Positions 53,699 through 63,630 of a stretch of DNA of 64,000 nt are shown here, one piece after another. Each line of letters begins with the position of its first letter. Positions within the stretch are counted from its first letter, which is position 1. A program made the position numbers and the translations under genes. Origin of the DNA: an uncultured Deferribacteraceae bacterium (lineage in GTDB: Bacteria > Chrysiogenota > Deferribacteres > Deferribacterales > Mucispirillaceae); the NCBI GenBank assembly GCA_947041165.1, contig CAMRCY010000009.1:1-64000 (forward strand), in the 5' to 3' direction. The notes below the pieces were generated by a model. The model saw nothing but the letters and a program-made list of their open reading frames with translations. It was not told where the DNA came from and ran no database searches.

Positions 53699-54193
53699 TT
53701 ATAACCTCGATACTGCTAAATATAATTATTTAATATAACTACGAAACACATAATATATAGTATATTTACCTTAAATGCAAATATACTTACTCTAAATATT
53801 ATATGCTTACCCTAAATCTAAACGAATACACTTAAATTAAACACTGTGTAAATATTAAATCTAACCGTTTTGGCTAAACTAAACACTATACAAAATACTT
53901 AATACCAACTATATGAAAGCGATTTAATACGCTTTATCTAACTAGTCTACTAACTTGTCAAACTCAATGCACTTAATCTAACTTAGTCAACTAACTTATC
54001 AAACTCAATGCACTTAATCTAACTTAGTCAACTAACTTATCAAACTTAATGCACTTAATCTAACTAAACCTAGCCAACTTACTCACTTATATAACACACT
54101 TACAAACCACATTAACTTGATATAACCTAGCCGTACTTGCTTTGTTAGATTTAATCTAACCTAGTCAAATAACCTAGCCCATATTTTAGTTAA
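53699..54193. repeat. Repeat-rich gap between rplO and secY
   Basis: A 495-base non-coding stretch inside the spc operon. It holds three 41-bp tandem units (53941-53981, 53982-54022, 54023-54063), then degenerate continuations with TAACCTAGCC motifs to about 54180. The part from 53700 to 53940 also has loosely repeated AATACACTTAAA-like blocks. No gene or terminator was recognised. The pieces of DNA around it keep the usual gene order. Confidence 0.85.
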
Positions 54194-54694
54194 TTATGAT
54201 CTATTCCATTTATGCCCTTTCTTAACTACTTCTACTTTTGGAGCATGATATATTTTCTCAACCGATCCACCAGCTGTAGTTATCTTAACTTCTGCTGATT
54301 TCGAAATTCTATCTACTACAAATGATAGTTTTTTGTTAAGCTCGCCGTTACCTAAAATCTTGATACCGTCTTTATTACCGTTAACAAGACCTTTTGATTT
54401 TAATGTTGCTTTATCAACTGTATCATTATCAGAAAATCTCATGTCGATATCTTCTAAATTAACAATTTCAAAAACTAATGCGAATCTAGCATTAGAGAAA
54501 CCACGCTTAGGTATACGGCGAATAAGTGGCATCTGACCACCCTCAAATCCTATACGAACATTACCAGATTTTCTAGCCTTCTGACCTTTAGTACCCTTAC
54601 CTGCTGAAGTACCCTGACCAGAACCTGTTCCTCTACCCAATCTTTTTGTATCTCTATTTGCTCTATAACCCGGTTTTAGGTCATTTAATTTCAT
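54194..54694 (-). CDS. rplO: 50S ribosomal protein L15
   Basis: 166 residues, with the N-terminal MKLNDLKPGYRANRDTKRLGRGTGSGQG (core KRLGRGTGSGQG) and PLIRRIPKRGF. Slightly longer than the usual 145-150. It follows rpsE after 59 bases; the L30 gene normally between them is absent. Confidence 0.95.
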   Translation of the reverse strand: MKLNDLKPGYRANRDTKRLGRGTGSGQGTSAGKGTKGQKARKSGNVRIGFEGGQMPLIRRIPKRGFSNARFALVFEIVNLEDIDMRFSDNDTVDKATLKSKGLVNGNKDGIKILGNGELNKKLSFVVDRISKSAEVKITTAGGSVEKIYHAPKVEVVKKGHKWNRS

Positions 54695-54753
54695 CTTTAC
54701 ACCTCTAAGCTATACTCAATATATAACTCGATTAATTATTACTATTACTAATG

Positions 54754-55260
54754 TTAAACTTTGTTAGTTTTACCCATTAATGCTGATCTTGGAATATTTC
54801 TTGCATCAGCAACTTGATTTAATGTACGAATATTCTCAAAACCGTTCATCGCTGCATATAACGAATTATATGGATTACGACTTCTTACTGATTTTGCCAA
54901 TATATTCTGTACGCCCGCTAATTCAAATAACGATCTAACAGCTCCACCAGCGATTATACCAGTACCAGGTGCTGCAGGTTTCATCACAAGCTCACTTGCA
55001 CCATACTTACCAACGGTAGCATGAGGAATTGAACCTTTAACAACTGGAATAGATACCATGCTCTTCTTAGCAAATTCTATCGCTTTACGTATAGCATCAG
55101 GCACTTCTCTTGCTTTACCATGACCAATACCTACATTACCATTATGGTCGCCCACAACTACAAGTGCCGTAAATTTAAATATACGTCCACCTTTAACAAC
55201 CTTAGTAACTCTACCTATATGAACAACCTTATCGGTTATCAGATTTTCTTCAACGCTCAA
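54754..55260 (-). CDS. rpsE: 30S ribosomal protein S5
   Basis: 168 residues with the S5 double-stranded RNA-binding domain (IGRVTKVVKGGRIFKFTALVVVGDHNG, core KVVKGGRIFKF) and KPAAPGTGIIAGGAVRSLFELAG (core GTGIIAGGAVR). Start is TTG at 55260, preceded by GGGGG; no ATG or GTG lies near. The same GGGGGTATCA element precedes the TTG start of rpsN. Confidence 0.95.
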   Translation of the reverse strand: MSVEENLITDKVVHIGRVTKVVKGGRIFKFTALVVVGDHNGNVGIGHGKAREVPDAIRKAIEFAKKSMVSIPVVKGSIPHATVGKYGASELVMKPAAPGTGIIAGGAVRSLFELAGVQNILAKSVRSRNPYNSLYAAMNGFENIRTLNQVADARNIPRSALMGKTNKV

Positions 55261-55274
55261 AGTGATACCCCCAA

Positions 55275-55640
55275 CTAAAATTCAAGTCCGGCTTCTCTTG
55301 CCGAATCAGCTAATGACTTTATCTTACCATGGTAGATAAAACCACCTCTATCAAATACCGCTTGCTTGATACCTTTTACTACTGCTCTATCTCCAATAGT
55401 TTTACCTATCAATGAGGCAACTTCTTTATTCAACTTACCATTATATTTCGACTTAATGTCTTTTTCTAATGAACTAGCTGAAGCCAAAGTGATACCTGAC
55501 TCATCATCTATTAGTTGAGCATAAATATAACTGTTACTTCTAAACACCGCTAAACGTGGTCTAGATGAACTTCCTGATAATTTCTTTCTTATGCGAAAGT
55601 GACGTTTATTACGACCTTCAACCTTGCTTATCTTACCCAC
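55275..55640 (-). CDS. rplR: 50S ribosomal protein L18
   Basis: Binds 5S rRNA. 121 residues, with RIRKKLSGSSSRPRLAVFRSNSYIYAQ (core RPRLAVFRSNSYIYAQ) and FDRGGFIYHGKIKSLADSAREAGLEF (core FDRGGFIYHGKI). Starts with GTG at 55640, 8 bases after GAGG. Confidence 0.95.
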   Translation of the reverse strand: MGKISKVEGRNKRHFRIRKKLSGSSSRPRLAVFRSNSYIYAQLIDDESGITLASASSLEKDIKSKYNGKLNKEVASLIGKTIGDRAVVKGIKQAVFDRGGFIYHGKIKSLADSAREAGLEF

Positions 55641-55657
55641 AACAGATACCTCTTAAA

Positions 55658-56239
55658 TTATTTCTTACCAGACTTACCAGCTTTTAACATAATTTTTTCA
55701 TTTTGATAACGAATTCCTTTCCCTTTATAAGGTTCTGGTTTACGAATCTTTCTTATGTTTGCAGCTACTTGACCGACTAATTGCTTATCTATACCTTTAA
55801 CGATTATCCTGTTAGTTCCTTCAACTGTAAATGCTATACCAGTTGGAGCAAGAAATACACAAGGATGTGAAAAACCCATAGCTAAATCTAAATCTTTATC
55901 TTTTAAAGTAACTCTGTAACCAACACCAACTATCTCTAATACTTTTTCAAAACCGTTAGAAACACCAACTATCATATTTGATACTAATGTACGCATCAAA
56001 CCGTGCTGAACTCTTATTTTTAAGACAACATCAGCATCACAAATAAGTTCAACTATGTTATTCTCATTCTTTAAAGTAATTCCCTCAGGCAATCGCTGAG
56101 ATAATTTCCCTTTCGGTCCTTCAACTGTAACAAGATTAGATGAATCGCAATTCACGCTAACTCCCGCTGGGAGCTCGATAGGTGATTTACCTATTCTTGA
56201 TACATTGTATTTTGATTTCTCTTTAACTTCTGTTTTCAT
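55658..56239 (-). CDS. rplF: 50S ribosomal protein L6
   Basis: 193 residues. A short Lys/Glu-rich N-terminal extension precedes the usual SRIGKSPIELPAGV. Other landmarks are VEGPKGKLSQ, GFEKVLEIVGVGYR and RKPEPYKGKGIRY. Start at ATG 56239 with AGGAG 8 bases upstream; a TTG lies just before. Confidence 0.95.
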   Translation of the reverse strand: MKTEVKEKSKYNVSRIGKSPIELPAGVSVNCDSSNLVTVEGPKGKLSQRLPEGITLKNENNIVELICDADVVLKIRVQHGLMRTLVSNMIVGVSNGFEKVLEIVGVGYRVTLKDKDLDLAMGFSHPCVFLAPTGIAFTVEGTNRIIVKGIDKQLVGQVAANIRKIRKPEPYKGKGIRYQNEKIMLKAGKSGKK

Positions 56240-56265
56240 CAAAAAATCTCCTTAATCTCTGCAGA

Positions 56266-56664
56266 TTACCAAATCTGACAAAGATACTCTCCACCAACTT
56301 TTTCTGTAAGACACTGCTTAACAGTTTTGATACCTGATGATGTAGATATTATTCCATTACCTAAACCACCTAAAACCAATGTAAGGCTTTTAGTGTTAAT
56401 ATAAACTCTACCACCTGGTTTTGATATACGCTTTAACCCACGTATTACAGAATCATTCATGTCGGTATACTTAAGAAAAACAACGATATCTTGATGATTA
56501 CCAACAGGTTCTATCTGAAATTCTCTTATATATCCTTCTTGCTTTAATACTAAAGCTATATTCTCTTTCATCTTAGAATATGGTATCTTTACTTTCTCAT
56601 GTTTTACCATAAGTGCATTACGAATACGGGTTAACATATCCGATATAGGATCAGTAAGTCTCAT
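56266..56664 (-). CDS. rpsH: 30S ribosomal protein S8
   Basis: 132 residues: DPISDMLTRIRNALMVKHEKV at the N-terminus (core SDMLTRIRNAL) and GGLGNGIISTSSGIKT near the C-terminus. Normal length, AGGTGGAG before the ATG. Between rpsN and rplF. Confidence 0.96.
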   Translation of the reverse strand: MRLTDPISDMLTRIRNALMVKHEKVKIPYSKMKENIALVLKQEGYIREFQIEPVGNHQDIVVFLKYTDMNDSVIRGLKRISKPGGRVYINTKSLTLVLGGLGNGIISTSSGIKTVKQCLTEKVGGEYLCQIW

Positions 56665-56684
56665 AATTTTATCTCCACCTAATT

Positions 56685-56870
56685 TTACCAGCTAGATTTG
56701 CGTACGCCCGGAATGTCACCAGCTAACGCTAATTTACGAAAACAGATACGGCACATATTAAATCTTCTTAAATATGCTCTCGCTCTGCCACATAATGGAC
56801 AACGATTGTTCTTTCTAACTTTAAATTTCTTCTTCTCAAATGCGCTGTTATATTTCGCTGTTGTAGCCAA
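56685..56870 (-). CDS. rpsN: 30S ribosomal protein S14, zinc-binding type Z
   Basis: The 61-residue short form with a zinc ribbon ([20 protein letters not shown]) and the conserved end [11 protein letters not shown]. The start is TTG at 56870; GGGGGTATCAT lies directly before it, the same element as before rpsE. Confidence 0.95.
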   Translation of the reverse strand: MATTAKYNSAFEKKKFKVRKNNRCPLCGRARAYLRRFNMCRICFRKLALAGDIPGVRKSSW

Positions 56871-56893
56871 ATGATACCCCCTAAAGTCTCATA

Positions 56894-57430
56894 CTAAGCA
56901 AACGGCATTCCGAGTGCTCTTAATAACTGTCTACCTTCTTCATCCGTTTTAGCTGTTGTAGTAATTATAACATCTAATCCACGAACTTTATCTATTCTAT
57001 CATAATCAATTTCAGGAAAAATAATTTGCTCTTTAATACCAACAGCATAATTACCTCTACCATCAAATGAGTTCGGATTAACACCTTTAAAATCTCTAAC
57101 CCTTGCTAGAGCAATATTAAAGAAACGTTGTAAAAACTCATACATAATTTCATTACGAAGCGTAACCTTGCAACCGATCGGCATACCCTCTCTTAACTTA
57201 AAACCAGCGATCGAACGCTTAGCTTTTGTTAAAATAGGTTTCTGACCTGCAATCTTCGCCATATCAGCAACTGCATGATCTAAAACTTTTGAGTTTGTCG
57301 CAGCTTCACCAACACCCATGTTTAATACTACTTTAGTAACAACAGGAACTTGGTTGATATTTTTATATCCATTCTCTTTCATCAAAAAAGGGATTACTTC
57401 CTTCTGATACTTCTCTCTTAAAACTGTCAT
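56894..57430 (-). CDS. rplE: 50S ribosomal protein L5
   Basis: Binds 5S rRNA. 178 residues: [22 protein letters not shown] start, [33 protein letters not shown] (core [11 protein letters not shown]) and the end [15 protein letters not shown] at 57430 lies 9 bases after GAGG; a GTG at 57445 would extend it by 5 residues. Confidence 0.95.
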   Translation of the reverse strand: MTVLREKYQKEVIPFLMKENGYKNINQVPVVTKVVLNMGVGEAATNSKVLDHAVADMAKIAGQKPILTKAKRSIAGFKLREGMPIGCKVTLRNEIMYEFLQRFFNIALARVRDFKGVNPNSFDGRGNYAVGIKEQIIFPEIDYDRIDKVRGLDVIITTTAKTDEEGRQLLRALGMPFA

Positions 57431-57457
57431 CTTATAAGACCTCACAAATCACTATCA

Positions 57458-57796
57458 TTATTTCTTATCTAACAATTCGCCACAAGATTTACAAAATCTA
57501 GACTTCTTACCATTTTCTAAAATCTTAACGCCTAATCTAACACCTTTGTTACATTTACCACATAGGTACATAACATTAGATATATCTATTGGCATACTTT
57601 TTTCAATGATACCACCATCTGGATTAAGTGCGTTTGGCTTAGTATGACGCTTAGCAATTGCAACATTCTCTGCGAGCACCTTACCATTTATTTTATCAAC
57701 AGAAACAATTTTCGTCTTTGTTTTCTTATCCTTACCAGCCGTAACTATTATCGGATCGTCTTTAAACAATTTATACTTGATCTTCTTCGTCTTCAT
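57458..57796 (-). CDS. rplX: 50S ribosomal protein L24
   Basis: Assembly-initiating rRNA binder. 112 residues with KDDPIIVTAGKDKKTKTKI, the KOW-like start, and KRHTKPNALNPDGGIIEKSMPIDISNVM (core PDGGIIEKSMPI). Ends in two Cys pairs, CGKCNKGVRLG and CKSCGE, which look like a zinc ribbon at the C-terminus, seen in some L24 proteins. Confidence 0.95.
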   Translation of the reverse strand: MKTKKIKYKLFKDDPIIVTAGKDKKTKTKIVSVDKINGKVLAENVAIAKRHTKPNALNPDGGIIEKSMPIDISNVMYLCGKCNKGVRLGVKILENGKKSRFCKSCGELLDKK

Positions 57797-57837
57797 CTAT
57801 CAAAAACCTCTTTACAATCTTAGTAGCGGAACAATAA

Positions 57838-58206
57838 TTAAAGAACCTCAGGTGCCATAGATACTATCTTTAAAAAACCTTTACCCCTAAGCTCTCTTGC
57901 TACTGGACCAAAAACACGGGTACCTACTGGTTCGCTTTGTTTATTAACTAAAACAGCAGCATTATCGTCAAACTTGATGTATGTTCCATCTTCACGACGC
58001 TTCTCTTTTTTTGTTCTAACAACAACAGCTTTAATAACAGTACCTTTCTTAATATTACTATCTGGAGCAGCTTCTTTTACTGAAGCAACAATAATATCGC
58101 CAACTCTACCGTAACGCTTACGTGAGCCACCTAAAACTTTAATACACATAATCTCTTTAGCACCAGAATTATCTGCAATTATTAATCTTGACTGAACCTG
58201 AACCAT
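57838..58206 (-). CDS. rplN: 50S ribosomal protein L14
   Basis: 122 residues: [27 protein letters not shown] start (core [17 protein letters not shown]), [46 protein letters not shown] end. Standard length. Confidence 0.96.
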   Translation of the reverse strand: MVQVQSRLIIADNSGAKEIMCIKVLGGSRKRYGRVGDIIVASVKEAAPDSNIKKGTVIKAVVVRTKKEKRREDGTYIKFDDNAAVLVNKQSEPVGTRVFGPVARELRGKGFLKIVSMAPEVL

Positions 58207-58207
58207 A

Positions 58208-58492
58208 CTACTCAGCCCCCTTTGATCTACTTTCTAGTGCTTGTGAAAGTATCGCACTCACTCTCCAGCATTTGTTTTTGCTTAGTGGACGAGTTTCAAT
58301 AATTTCAACTTTATCACCGATTTTTGCAGCATTTTCTTCATCATGAGCAAAAAAGGTTTTAGAGCGTTTAATATATTTTCTATACATTGGGTGAAGCATC
58401 TGACGTTCAATCTTTACCACAACAGTTTTCTGCATTTTATCGCTTACTACTATACCACGACGTACTTTTCTTCTTCCTCTACTTACTTCCAT
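58208..58492 (-). CDS. rpsQ: 30S ribosomal protein S17
   Basis: 94 residues, OB fold: [22 protein letters not shown] and [18 protein letters not shown], ending with a short acidic tail. The start overlaps the rpmC stop by 14 bases, so coupling is likely. Confidence 0.95.
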   Translation of the reverse strand: MEVSRGRRKVRRGIVVSDKMQKTVVVKIERQMLHPMYRKYIKRSKTFFAHDEENAAKIGDKVEIIETRPLSKNKCWRVSAILSQALESRSKGAE

Positions 58493-58688
58493 CGTCTGCC
58501 TTCCTGTTACGCTCAGACACTATAGTCTTAATACGCGCTATATCCTTTTTTGATTGTTTAATCTTTGAGGTATCTTCTAACTCACCAGTCGATAACTTGA
58601 AACGCATACGGAATACACTCTCACGTATCTCTTGCTCTTTAGCAGATAACTCTTCTGTGCTAATATCTCTTAGTTCTGTCGGTTTCAT
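58479..58688 (-). CDS. rpmC: 50S ribosomal protein L29
   Basis: 69 residues, helical: [40 protein letters not shown] and [15 protein letters not shown]. Two bases after rplP. Normal. Confidence 0.95.
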   Translation of the reverse strand: MKPTELRDISTEELSAKEQEIRESVFRMRFKLSTGELEDTSKIKQSKKDIARIKTIVSERNRKADDGSK

Positions 58689-58690
58689 AA

Positions 58691-59128
58691 TTATACACCC
58701 TCCACAGAAGTTTGAACTTGTGCTTTAATAACAATCTTAGTCTTAATAGGTAGTTTATGTGATGCTCTACGGAATGCTTCTCTAGCATCTGCTTCGCTTA
58801 CTCCACCACCAATTTCAAATAACATAGTTCTCTCTTTAACTGGAGCAACATAACCATCTAAAGGACCTTTACCTTTACCCATACGGACTTCAGCAGCTCG
58901 TTTAGTTACCGGTTTGTGTGGGAATATACGAATTGTAACATCTCCACCCCTTTTTAAATATCTGTTAATCGCAATACGGGCTGCTTCAATTTGACGACTT
59001 GTAATCTTAGCTTTGCATTCGCTCGCTAATCCAAAATCACCGTAAACAATTGTATGACCCTTAGTCGCTTTACCTTTTATTCTACCTTTAAACTGCTTTC
59101 TATATTTCGTCTTCTTTGGCTGTAACAT
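58691..59128 (-). CDS. rplP: 50S ribosomal protein L16
   Basis: 145 residues: [21 protein letters not shown] start, [22 protein letters not shown] (core [15 protein letters not shown]) and [30 protein letters not shown] (core [17 protein letters not shown]). Standard length for L16. Confidence 0.96.
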   Translation of the reverse strand: MLQPKKTKYRKQFKGRIKGKATKGHTIVYGDFGLASECKAKITSRQIEAARIAINRYLKRGGDVTIRIFPHKPVTKRAAEVRMGKGKGPLDGYVAPVKERTMLFEIGGGVSEADAREAFRRASHKLPIKTKIVIKAQVQTSVEGV

Positions 59129-59132
59129 AATA

Positions 59133-59792
59133 CTATTCTACCTCCTTTGAAGTACCAGATCTATCTTCTAATATTTCACCAGTAAAAATCCAAACTTTGA
59201 TACCTATTATACCAAATGTAGTCAACGCTTCAGCAGTGTTATAGTCGATAGATGCGCGTAATGTCTGTAAAGGAACACGTCCTTTAATATACCACTCGCT
59301 TCTTGCTATATCTGCACCAGCTAATCTACCACTACACATAACTTTGATACCTAAAGCTCCAGATTTCAATGTTTGCAATACAGCTTTTTTCATAGCTCTT
59401 CTAAATGCAACTCTTCTTACTAGTTGTTGAGCTATACCTTCAGCAACTAATTTTGAATCTAATTCTGGTTTTTTAATCTCTCTGATAACTATTAAAGCCT
59501 CTGAGCTAGTATATTTTTTAAGTTCAAGCTTCAATTTTTCAATTTCTGCTCCCTTCTTACCAATAACTACTCCAGGACGGCTACTATTTAATGTAATTCT
59601 AACTTTACCACTCATACGCTCTATAACTATCTGAGATATACCAGCTTGTGCAAGCTTCTTACGTAAAAATGTACGTATTCTTATATCTTCAATTAGATGT
59701 TTCGCATAATCTGCTTTATTAGCATACCATACTGAATTCCAAGGCTTGCTTACACCTACTCTAAAACCAGTTGGATTAACCTTCTGTCCCAC
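59133..59792 (-). CDS. rpsC: 30S ribosomal protein S3
   Basis: 219 residues: [14 protein letters not shown] start, KH-domain [17 protein letters not shown], and [27 protein letters not shown] (core [14 protein letters not shown]). GTG start at 59792 overlaps the last base of the rplV stop codon. Confidence 0.96.
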   Translation of the reverse strand: MGQKVNPTGFRVGVSKPWNSVWYANKADYAKHLIEDIRIRTFLRKKLAQAGISQIVIERMSGKVRITLNSSRPGVVIGKKGAEIEKLKLELKKYTSSEALIVIREIKKPELDSKLVAEGIAQQLVRRVAFRRAMKKAVLQTLKSGALGIKVMCSGRLAGADIARSEWYIKGRVPLQTLRASIDYNTAEALTTFGIIGIKVWIFTGEILEDRSGTSKEVE

Positions 59793-60139
59793 TATTTCCC
59801 CCCTTGATCATCTGCAATAACTACTTTAATATGAGTAGTCGGCTTACAAATAAGAGACGCTCTACCATGTGCTCTTGGCATGAATCTCTTTAACGGAGGA
59901 CCCATCTCAATATTTAATACTTTCACTTTAAAATTTGAGAAATCACGAATCTTATGATTCTCCTCAGCGTTCGCAACAGCAGACCTTAGAACTTTAAATA
60001 TAGCTAAAGCGCTTTTGCGTGGTGTAAACTTAAGCAATGCCATCGCTGCATCAACTTGTTTACCGCGTATCAACGCCGCCACTTCTCTTGTCTTACGTGT
60101 AGAAACCCTTATATACTTGCCTGTAGCTTTTACATCCAT
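59792..60139 (-). CDS. rplV: 50S ribosomal protein L22
   Basis: 115 residues: [32 protein letters not shown] (core [13 protein letters not shown]) and [24 protein letters not shown] (core MPRAHGRAS). Lines the exit tunnel. Standard length. Confidence 0.95.
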   Translation of the reverse strand: MDVKATGKYIRVSTRKTREVAALIRGKQVDAAMALLKFTPRKSALAIFKVLRSAVANAEENHKIRDFSNFKVKVLNIEMGPPLKRFMPRAHGRASLICKPTTHIKVVIADDQGGK

Positions 60140-60142
60140 AAT

Positions 60143-60424
60143 CTATCTTCCTTTAACCTTTTTATCATCTTTCTTATGACCTTTAAAAGTTCTTGTTAAT
60201 GAAAATTCACCCAATTTATGACCAACCATATTCTCTGTAACATAAACAGGAATAAATTTATGTCCATTATGAACAGCAAAAGTTAAGCCGATCATATCTG
60301 GTATGATGGTACTTCTTCTTGACCACGTTTTGATAACTTGCTTACTGCCCGAACTTTTAGCAACATCCACTTTCTTCAGTAGATGATCATCAATAAATGG
60401 GCCCTTCTTTAACGATCTTGGCAC
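60143..60424 (-). CDS. rpsS: 30S ribosomal protein S19
   Basis: 93 residues: [19 protein letters not shown] start (GTG codon), [22 protein letters not shown] (core [13 protein letters not shown]) and [15 protein letters not shown]. Standard. Confidence 0.96.
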   Translation of the reverse strand: MPRSLKKGPFIDDHLLKKVDVAKSSGSKQVIKTWSRRSTIIPDMIGLTFAVHNGHKFIPVYVTENMVGHKLGEFSLTRTFKGHKKDDKKVKGR

Positions 60425-60513
60425 GTTAATCCTCCTAAGTTAATAACTATTCGTTTATATAAACCATATAGTATTAAGTAGATATAACAATATTTAATAT
60501 ACTCTTTTCTTAA

Positions 60514-61344
60514 TTACTTCTTCTTACGACTCTTAACAATATACTTGTTAGATTGTTTGTTACGTTTACGAGTCTTATAACCTTTAGTCGGTTTACCCCA
60601 TGGTGTTACTGGATGACGTCCACCTGATGTACGTCCTTCCCCACCACCCATTGGGTGATCTACTGGGTTCATTGCAACCCCTCTAACTGTTGGACGAACT
60701 CCCATCCAACGTTTACGACCAGCTTTACCGATTGATATATTATCATGCTCTTGATTAGAAACTTGTCCGATCGTAGCTCTACACTCCGACTTAACTAATC
60801 TAATCTCGCCTGATGGTAATCTAACGTGGCAATATTTGCCCTCTTTAGATAATAACTGTGCAAATGAACCTGCTGATCTAACCATTTGTCCACCTTTACC
60901 TGGACGAAGCTCAACATTATGGATCACTGTACCAACTGGCATGTTACATAATTGTAATGTGTTACCAGTTTTTATATCAGCACCCTCGCCTGATTGAATT
61001 TTGTCGCCAACTTTCAATCCTACTGGAGCAATGATATAACGTTTCTCACCATCAAGATAATGCAACAATGCTATTCTTGCTGATCTATTTGGATCGTATT
61101 CGATAGTTGCAACATTTGCAACAACGATATCTTTATTACGTTTAAAATCTATTAAACGATAACGACGCTTGTTACCGCCACCTTGGTGACGAACTGTAAT
61201 ACGACCGTTATTGTTTCTTCCACATCTTCTTGTTTTAGATACCGTTAACGATTTCTCTGGAGATGATGCCGTTAACTCCGAGTAATCACTATTTGTTCTA
61301 AAGCGAACACCTTTCGATGTTGGATTATATTTCTTTATGCCCAT
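60514..61344 (-). CDS. rplB: 50S ribosomal protein L2
   Basis: 276 residues, near the peptidyl-transferase centre. Landmarks: [22 protein letters not shown] (core [16 protein letters not shown]), [23 protein letters not shown] (core [17 protein letters not shown]) and the end [20 protein letters not shown]. An 89-base spacer separates it from rpsS. Confidence 0.97.
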   Translation of the reverse strand: MGIKKYNPTSKGVRFRTNSDYSELTASSPEKSLTVSKTRRCGRNNNGRITVRHQGGGNKRRYRLIDFKRNKDIVVANVATIEYDPNRSARIALLHYLDGEKRYIIAPVGLKVGDKIQSGEGADIKTGNTLQLCNMPVGTVIHNVELRPGKGGQMVRSAGSFAQLLSKEGKYCHVRLPSGEIRLVKSECRATIGQVSNQEHDNISIGKAGRKRWMGVRPTVRGVAMNPVDHPMGGGEGRTSGGRHPVTPWGKPTKGYKTRKRNKQSNKYIVKSRKKK

Positions 61345-61359
61345 CTAACTGTACCCCTT

Positions 61360-61641
61360 CTATGCGAAATCTAAAGTTTCGCCTTCTTTTAAATACACAA
61401 CCGCTTTCTTCCAATCTTGACGACGTCCTGTTTTTTTACCAAAACGCTTAACTTTTCCGTTAAAGTTCGCCGTTCTAACTGCACGTACCTTAACTTCAAA
61501 AAATTTCTCTACTGCTTGTGCTATCTGGATCTTATTTGCAGCCGTATGTACTTGGAAAACAACAGCGTTAAACTGCTCTTTCTGAAATACTGCCTTCTCT
61601 GACAAATGAGGTCTTCTTAATACGTCATATATTGTTATCAT
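61360..61641 (-). CDS. rplW: 50S ribosomal protein L23
   Basis: 93 residues: RRPHLSEKAVFQKEQFNAVVFQVH and IAQAVEKFFEVKVRAVRTANFNGKVKRFGKKTG (core VEKFFEVKVRAVRT). Docking site for SRP and trigger factor at the tunnel exit, from family knowledge. Confidence 0.96.
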   Translation of the reverse strand: MITIYDVLRRPHLSEKAVFQKEQFNAVVFQVHTAANKIQIAQAVEKFFEVKVRAVRTANFNGKVKRFGKKTGRRQDWKKAVVYLKEGETLDFA

Positions 61642-61682
61642 AACTCTTTCCTATTAAATCACTATATATTTAGCTATTCTAC

Positions 61683-62357
61683 TTAAGCTGATGCTGCTTC
61701 TTTACTATCCGTTACAGGTGCTTGTTTACTCTCAAGTCCAGTCGCCGTTTTTAACAGTGGAAGACAAGATTTAAGAATGAATACCTTACGAGAATTAACT
61801 AAATCGTATACATTTAAACCATCTATATGCAATATGTTTGCACATTTTAGGTTACCAAATGAACGTGTTACTTTCTCATCAAGAGAATCCACAATAAATA
61901 AAACGCCTCTATCTAATGCAAAATTATTTAGTATCACTAATGCTTCTTTTGTTTTACCCATCTCAACATATAATGAATCTAATATAATTAGTGCTCCATC
62001 ATCGTATTTAGAACTTAAAACTGATTTTAAAGCATTTTTAACTTTCTTCTTAGGCATAGAGTAAGAGTAATCTCTCTGTTGTGGACCAAATGTAGTACCA
62101 CCACCACGCCATAATGGAGATCTGTTAGATCCTGCTCTTGCATTACCTGTACCTTTCTGCTTGTAAGGCTTTCTGCCACCACCCGAAACTTTACCTTTCG
62201 TTTTAGTGCAGTGTGTACCTTGTCTTTTATTTGCTAACTGCATCTTAACCACTTCGTGGACAAGAACTGAATTAACAGGATAATTAATTATCTCGTCATC
62301 AATCTCTGCAGTAGAAACAACCTCATTCTTTAGATTATAAACATCTATTTTAGCCAT
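61683..62357 (-). CDS. rplD: 50S ribosomal protein L4
   Basis: 224 residues: KQKGTGNARAGSNRSPLWRGGGTTFGPQ (core KGTGNARAGSNRSPLWRGG), typical of L4, and a C-terminal tail ESKQAPVTDSKEAASA somewhat longer than usual. Confidence 0.95.
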   Translation of the reverse strand: MAKIDVYNLKNEVVSTAEIDDEIINYPVNSVLVHEVVKMQLANKRQGTHCTKTKGKVSGGGRKPYKQKGTGNARAGSNRSPLWRGGGTTFGPQQRDYSYSMPKKKVKNALKSVLSSKYDDGALIILDSLYVEMGKTKEALVILNNFALDRGVLFIVDSLDEKVTRSFGNLKCANILHIDGLNVYDLVNSRKVFILKSCLPLLKTATGLESKQAPVTDSKEAASA

Positions 62358-62409
62358 CTTTTTATCTCTCTGTTATTACTTCAATATAATATACTGATAT
62401 CAACAAAAC

Positions 62410-63048
62410 CTAACGTTTAGGTTTAACAGTCTCTTTTATATAAACTATACCGTTTTTGTGTCCCGGAACAGCTCCCTCAACTAATATAACATTAGTTTCA
62501 GACATAACTTTAACCACTTTAAGTCTCTGAGTAGTTACTACTTTATTACCCATGTGACCTGGCATTTTTCTGCCTTTATAAACTTCCCCTGGATGCTCTT
62601 TCATACCAATCGAACCAACTCTACGGTGAAAACCTGAACCGTGACCCGCTGGACCACCCGCAAAATTATGTCGCTTCATAACACCCGCAAAACCTTTACC
62701 TAATGAAACACCTTGAATATCAACAAGATCGCCTTCTGAAAAAATTTCAGCTTTTATCTCTTGTCCGATATTGAAATCGTCTGTTTGGTCTAAACGGATC
62801 TCTTTAAGATACTTCATTGGAGTAACTCCAGCCTTCTTAAAATGACCTGTCATAGGTTTATTTACTTTGTTCTCAGATACTATCTGCTGAAAACCTATCT
62901 GGATAGCGCTATAGCCATCAGATTCCAATGTTTTCTTCTGAGTAACAAAACATGGGCCGGCTTCAATAACCGTCACTGGTATTACTACACCATTAGAGGA
63001 GAAAATCTGTGTCATTCCAACTTTTCTACCTATTATTCCCTTTCCCAT
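62410..63048 (-). CDS. rplC: 50S ribosomal protein L3
   Basis: 212 residues: [16 protein letters not shown] start and [49 protein letters not shown] (core [18 protein letters not shown]), the signature of L3. Spacer of 117 bases to rpsJ contains no gene. Confidence 0.97.
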   Translation of the reverse strand: MGKGIIGRKVGMTQIFSSNGVVIPVTVIEAGPCFVTQKKTLESDGYSAIQIGFQQIVSENKVNKPMTGHFKKAGVTPMKYLKEIRLDQTDDFNIGQEIKAEIFSEGDLVDIQGVSLGKGFAGVMKRHNFAGGPAGHGSGFHRRVGSIGMKEHPGEVYKGRKMPGHMGNKVVTTQRLKVVKVMSETNVILVEGAVPGHKNGIVYIKETVKPKR

Positions 63049-63165
63049 CTATCTATATCCTGCCTTATAATTCTATAATTTCGTTATTAAACACTAAACT
63101 AATACTTAAAATGTCAGCCTAGCAATGTAAAGCAACTCTTATGCCATCTGAATCAATAATTTTAT

Positions 63166-63474
63166 CTACTGATTAATCTCTACATCTACCCCTGCTGATA
63201 GGTCTAACTTAGTTAAAGCTTCTATCGTTTGTGGGTTATACTCAAAAATATCTATAAGTCTTTTATGTGTTCTTATTTCAAACTGTTCGCGCGAATTCTT
63301 ATCTACATGGGGAGATCTTGTTACACAAAATTTCTCTATGCGAGTTGGTAATGGTATAGGACCTACAATTCTAGCCCCTGTACGTTTAACAGTATTCACT
63401 ATATCCTTTACAGACTTATCTAACACTCTATGTTCAAACGCTTTTAACTTAATTCTTATCTTTTGACTTGCCAT
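63166..63474 (-). CDS. rpsJ: 30S ribosomal protein S10
   Basis: 102 residues: [22 protein letters not shown] start, [33 protein letters not shown]. First gene of the S10 group in this window, downstream of tuf by 156 bases. Confidence 0.97.
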   Translation of the reverse strand: MASQKIRIKLKAFEHRVLDKSVKDIVNTVKRTGARIVGPIPLPTRIEKFCVTRSPHVDKNSREQFEIRTHKRLIDIFEYNPQTIEALTKLDLSAGVDVEINQ

Positions 63475-63630
63475 TAATAATTACCCACTTTTCTATGTAT
63501 GTACATTAACTACTTTATTACTAAACAAAAACCATAATCCAAAGTATAAATAATGATAAATACTAAGATTAAACTATAGATTAATAAATATAATGCACTA
63601 TCTATTAACCTATATATATTTAAATTATTA

